A stretch of DNA of 64,000 bases, from positions 62,001 to 126,000 of the forward strand of contig NZ_QCYJ01000103.1 of NCBI RefSeq assembly GCF_003123685.1, read 5' to 3'. This document shows, one piece after another, positions 61,433-64,000 of the stretch. Each line of letters starts with the position of its first letter. Positions within the stretch are counted from its first letter, which is position 1. The DNA is from Nocardia aurea. Its GTDB lineage: Bacteria > Actinomycetota > Actinomycetes > Mycobacteriales > Mycobacteriaceae. The position numbers and the translations under genes are program-made. The notes beneath the pieces were generated by a model that had not been told where the DNA came from, made no database searches, and worked only from the letters and a program-made list of their open reading frames with translations.

Positions 61433-62737
61433 ATGTGGGAATTCCGTACGGACCCCGACTTCCAAGCCGAGCTCGATTGGATGGATACCTTCGTCCGTGA
61501 AGAGTGTGAGCCACTGGACTTGCTGTTCCCGCATATCGGTCAGCCGTACAACACCGAGAACAAGGCTGCGCGCGCGATCCTGAGACCACTGCAGCAGCGG
61601 GTGCGCGAACGGGGGCTGTGGGCATGTCACCTCGGACCTGAACTCGGCGGACAGGGCTACGGACAGGTCCGGCTCGCTTTGATGAACGAGATCCTCGGCC
61701 GCTCGATGTGGGCGCCGACCGTGTTCGGTACCGCGGCGCCGGACACGGGTAACGCCGAGATACTGGCCATGTTCGGCACCCCGGAGCAGAAGTCGCGGTA
61801 CCTGCGGCCGTTGCTCGACGGCGATATCGTCTCGTGTTTCTCGATGACCGAACCGCAGGCGGGCGCCGACCCGAAGGAATTCGTCTGCGCCGCACGCCGC
61901 GATGGTGACGAGTGGGTCATCACCGGACAGAAATGGTTCTCCTCCAATGCCCGTTACGCGGCCTTCTTCATCGTCATGGCTGTCACCGATCCTGACGCAT
62001 CTCCCTATCGACGGATGTCGATGTTCGTGGTGCCCGCCGAGACGCCGGGAATCGAGATCATTCGCAACGTCGTGGTGATGCCTGATCGGGAGGAACTCGA
62101 CGAGGGCACGCACGGTTACATCCGGTACAACGACGTGCGGGTGCCCGCCGATGCGATTCTCGGCGGCCCCGGACAGGGGTTCGAGGTAGCGCAGGCCCGA
62201 CTCGGCGGTGGCCGGGTGCACCACGCGATGCGTACGGTCGGCAAATGCCGACGCGCGTTCGACATGATGGCCGAGCGGGTGCTGTCGCGGCGCACGCAGG
62301 GCGAGTTGCTCGCGGACAAGCAGATGGTTCAACAGTTCATCGCGGATTCGTGGATCGAACTGGCCCAGTTCCGGCTGCTGGTGATGCGGACCGCGTGGAT
62401 CATCGACAACGAGCCGTACGGCGCGGCACGCACCGATATCGCGATGTGCAAGGTGGCGATGGCGAAAGTCTTCGCCGACATCATCGGCCGGGCCGTACAG
62501 CTTCACGGTTCACTCGGCGTCAGCACCGAACTGCCGCTCTACGAATGGTGGACAAGCGTGCCCTCGCTGGCCCTGGCCGACGGCCCTACCGAGGTGCACA
62601 AGACGACTGTCGCCAAACGGGTGCTCGACGGATATCGACCTGCTGCGGGACTCTTTCCCTCCGAACATATTCCGACGCGCCGAGACGCCGCCCGCGCGCG
62701 GTACGCCTCCCTCCTGGAGGAGTACGGACTCGGCTGA
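61433..62737 (+). CDS. ACAD11-type acyl-CoA dehydrogenase (phosphoacyl-CoA lyase candidate)
   Basis: 434 residues. SMTEPQAGADPKEF and KWFSSNARYAAFFIVMAV; then QARLGGGRVHHAMRTVG and LADGPTEVHKTTVAKRVL, signature-like of the ACAD10/11 group, where the usual GTSE/YEGT is replaced by ADGP.EVH. It does not have the standard catalytic Glu. With the kinase 52 bases upstream it should turn a 4-phosphoacyl-CoA into 2- or 3-enoyl-CoA and phosphate. Simple desaturation remains an alternative. Confidence 0.87.
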   Translation: MWEFRTDPDFQAELDWMDTFVREECEPLDLLFPHIGQPYNTENKAARAILRPLQQRVRERGLWACHLGPELGGQGYGQVRLALMNEILGRSMWAPTVFGTAAPDTGNAEILAMFGTPEQKSRYLRPLLDGDIVSCFSMTEPQAGADPKEFVCAARRDGDEWVITGQKWFSSNARYAAFFIVMAVTDPDASPYRRMSMFVVPAETPGIEIIRNVVVMPDREELDEGTHGYIRYNDVRVPADAILGGPGQGFEVAQARLGGGRVHHAMRTVGKCRRAFDMMAERVLSRRTQGELLADKQMVQQFIADSWIELAQFRLLVMRTAWIIDNEPYGAARTDIAMCKVAMAKVFADIIGRAVQLHGSLGVSTELPLYEWWTSVPSLALADGPTEVHKTTVAKRVLDGYRPAAGLFPSEHIPTRRDAARARYASLLEEYGLG

Positions 62738-62797
62738 CCGTTCACCTCGGGAGTGAGGCGTACCGCGTGCGGGACTCGCCGACGAGATCGTCGCCGT

Positions 62798-62822
62798 GAA
62801 CCTCGAAGTCCCTTCGAGGTTC
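62798..62822. terminator. Terminator hairpin
   Basis: GAACCTCGAAG (62798-62808) and CTTCGAGGTTC (62812-62822) pair perfectly around TCC, between convergent dehydrogenase and SDR genes. Confidence 0.8.
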
Positions 62823-62868
62823 TGCGCGAGTGGGGCGGCCTGTGCCGACCCCATCCGACGAGTGAGGC

Positions 62869-63699
62869 TCAGCGGATGGAGAATCCCGCGTCCACCGGTA
62901 GGGATACCCCGGTGATCCATTTGGCCTGATCGGAAACGAGGAATGCGATGGCGTCGGAGATGTCGCTCGGTTGCAGGATCGCGATCGGCAGCGCGTTCTG
63001 CATCTGGGCGATGGAGTTGTCGCCTCCCGCGGCGGCCTCCTGCATGAGGCGGCCCATCGCCTCGTTCATCGTCATGCCGGACGCGACGCCGGTCGGGTGC
63101 ACGATGTTGACCCGGATCGAGTGCTCTGCCAGCGACGCGGCGTACTGCTTGCAGATGCCGACCAGGCCCCATTTGGACGCGGTATAGGCCAGTGCGGCGG
63201 GATTCAGGTTCGCGGTGGGACGCACGCCCGCCGTGGATCCGGTGAACACGATCGAACCGCCCCGCCCGCCGGAGACCATATGCGGAACCGCGGCTGTGAC
63301 GACGTGGAATCCGCCGCTCAGGTTTGTCGACATCACGTCCTGCCACGCGCGGGCGTAGTCGTCGGGGCCGTCGCTGAGCCGCACGATGCCCGCGTTGGAC
63401 AGCACGATGTCGATCCGTCCGAAAGTCTCGTAGCCGTGGTCGACTGCCGCGCGGGTCGCGGCGGCGTCGCGGACATCGGTCTCGATGGCCACGATCCGCC
63501 TGCCGAGCGCCTCGACTTGGGTGACGGTCTCCTTCAAGTCCGCCGAATCGGCGTTGGGATAGTCCATGGTGTCGATGTCGGCGCAGATATCGAGGGCGAT
63601 GATGTCGGCCCCCTCGCTCGCCAAGCGCACCGCGTGGGAGCGGCCCTGCCCGCGTGCGGCGCCAGTGATCAGGGCGACTTTGCCCTCGAGGCCGGTCAT
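62869..63699 (-). CDS. Mycofactocin-coupled-type SDR
   Basis: 276 residues with GAARGQGRSHAVRLASEGAD, the mycofactocin-linked pattern, and YTASK. Paralogue of the SDR at 5864. It probably oxidises an alcohol with tightly held NAD. Preceded, in its own upstream region, by a perfect 7-1-7 palindrome. The TetR gene upstream in the same direction is the likely regulator. Confidence 0.9.
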   Translation of the reverse strand: MTGLEGKVALITGAARGQGRSHAVRLASEGADIIALDICADIDTMDYPNADSADLKETVTQVEALGRRIVAIETDVRDAAATRAAVDHGYETFGRIDIVLSNAGIVRLSDGPDDYARAWQDVMSTNLSGGFHVVTAAVPHMVSGGRGGSIVFTGSTAGVRPTANLNPAALAYTASKWGLVGICKQYAASLAEHSIRVNIVHPTGVASGMTMNEAMGRLMQEAAAGGDNSIAQMQNALPIAILQPSDISDAIAFLVSDQAKWITGVSLPVDAGFSIR

Positions 63700-63777
63700 G
63701 GTGATCCTCCGTCAATTCGACACGGTTCACCATCGGATGCCCGTGTGCGGGTGTGGGCGCATGATTTGGACCCAAGT

Positions 63778-63792
63778 TAACCCACTGGGTTA
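63778..63792. promoter_or_regulatory. Perfect 7-1-7 palindrome before SDR gene
   Basis: TAACCCA-C-TGGGTTA lies 80 bases upstream of the SDR, between it and the TetR gene. It is a good TetR operator candidate. Confidence 0.6.
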
Positions 63793-63803
63793 TCTATGTG
63801 CAA

Positions 63804-64000
63804 TCACTTCTTTGTTGGTTGGACGGATCGAACGATCACATCGACCAGCGGGCCGACGTGCTCGCCGGGGTGCGCGCGGGCATGGTCGCGTTCCTCTTGC
63901 GAGCGCGACAGCGTATGCATCAGCACGGAGCCGAACAGAGACTCGATCAGCGGCTCGTGGGCGGTGCCGCGGGCCATTTCGCCGCGCTCCACGGCGCGAT
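63804..64000 (-). CDS. TetR-family regulator, C-terminal part (cut by window edge)
   Basis: The last 65 or so residues of a TetR-like protein: RAVERGEMARGTAHEPLIES, LFGSVLMHTLSR and VDVIVRSVQPTKK. The helix-turn-helix lies beyond the window. It is upstream of, and in the same direction as, the mycofactocin-type SDR. Assignment rests on C-terminal pattern (RAVERGE, LFGSVLMHTL) only. Confidence 0.65.
   Translation of the reverse strand, partial: RAVERGEMARGTAHEPLIESLFGSVLMHTLSRSQEERDHARAHPGEHVGPLVDVIVRSVQPTKK

Noticed and set aside
1..64000. Insertion sequences, phage, CRISPR arrays, tandem repeats
   Set aside because: No transposase, integrase or cas-like product and no regularly spaced repeats were seen; the short inverted repeats are all intergenic and fit operators or terminators.

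Overview
The window is high-GC DNA (most third codon positions are G or C) from an actinobacterium, most likely a member of the Mycobacteriales such as Nocardia, Rhodococcus, Gordonia or Mycolicibacterium. The reasons are the codon bias, the two mycofactocin-type short-chain dehydrogenases, P450s paired with small 3Fe-4S-type ferredoxins, the many FadE-type acyl-CoA dehydrogenases (including a fused double one) and six TetR regulators. I cannot name the species. There are no rRNA, tRNA, CRISPR, IS or phage genes. About 60 of the genes form a catabolic island built from many short operons.

Layout. 0.3-4.6 kb: operon of SDR, cytochrome P450, Rieske oxygenase alpha and beta behind a perfect palindrome. 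4.7-8.3 kb: decayed Dabb-domain gene and two SDRs (minus), then an aldehyde dehydrogenase (plus). 8.4-10.7 kb: two TetR regulators and a fumarylacetoacetase-family (FAH) hydrolase (minus). 10.8-12.8 kb: amidohydrolase and two-domain extradiol dioxygenase (plus). 12.8-13.4 kb: remnants of a MoxR-type ATPase and of a small Cys protein. 13.4-18.4 kb: acyl-CoA synthetase, ferredoxin, SDR, thiolase, acyl-CoA dehydrogenase (plus). 18.5-21.5 kb: ferredoxin reductase, FAH hydrolase, VOC protein (minus). 21.7-26.7 kb: 3-hydroxyacyl-CoA dehydrogenase, a frameshifted Lrp/AsnC regulator and a fused indolepyruvate:ferredoxin oxidoreductase. 26.7-30.8 kb: five overlapping minus genes (ferredoxin, enoyl-CoA hydratase, large and small acyl-CoA dehydrogenase subunits, enoyl-CoA hydratase), divergent from 30.9-34.5 kb (P450, thioesterase, FAH hydrolase, quinone-reductase-like MDR). 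34.5-37.0 kb: DUF35/thiolase-like pair, VOC protein and an enoyl-CoA hydratase remnant (minus). 37.1-40.8 kb: class III CoA-transferase, carboxymuconolactone-decarboxylase-like protein, MDR and 3-hydroxyisobutyrate-dehydrogenase-like protein. 41.3-49.5 kb: three TetR genes, amidohydrolase, DUF2889 protein, enoyl-CoA hydratase, thioesterase and acyl-CoA dehydrogenase. 49.5-53.5 kb: TesB thioesterase, fused double acyl-CoA dehydrogenase, HSD10-like SDR. 53.7-57.1 kb: small Cys protein and acyl-CoA synthetase (a second copy of the 13 kb pair) and a MaoC-family hydratase. 57.2-64 kb: GntR regulator, second thiolase-like/DUF35 pair, APH-type kinase plus ACAD11-type dehydrogenase, mycofactocin SDR and the end of a TetR gene.

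How the parts fit (inference). Oxygenases (Rieske, two P450s) served by the ferredoxins and reductase would activate a hydrophobic, probably cyclic, substrate. The extradiol dioxygenase, amidohydrolases and FAH hydrolases suit ring cleavage and C-C bond hydrolysis. CoA ligases and the CoA-transferase feed acids into several beta-oxidation-like modules. Two modules are specialised: thiolase-like/DUF35 pairs resembling steroid side-chain retroaldolases, and a kinase/ACAD11-type pair resembling the phosphorylation-elimination route for 4-hydroxyacyl-CoA. The real substrate cannot be read from the sequence. Many intergenic gaps hold strong palindromes, so the island seems to be controlled by several local repressors.
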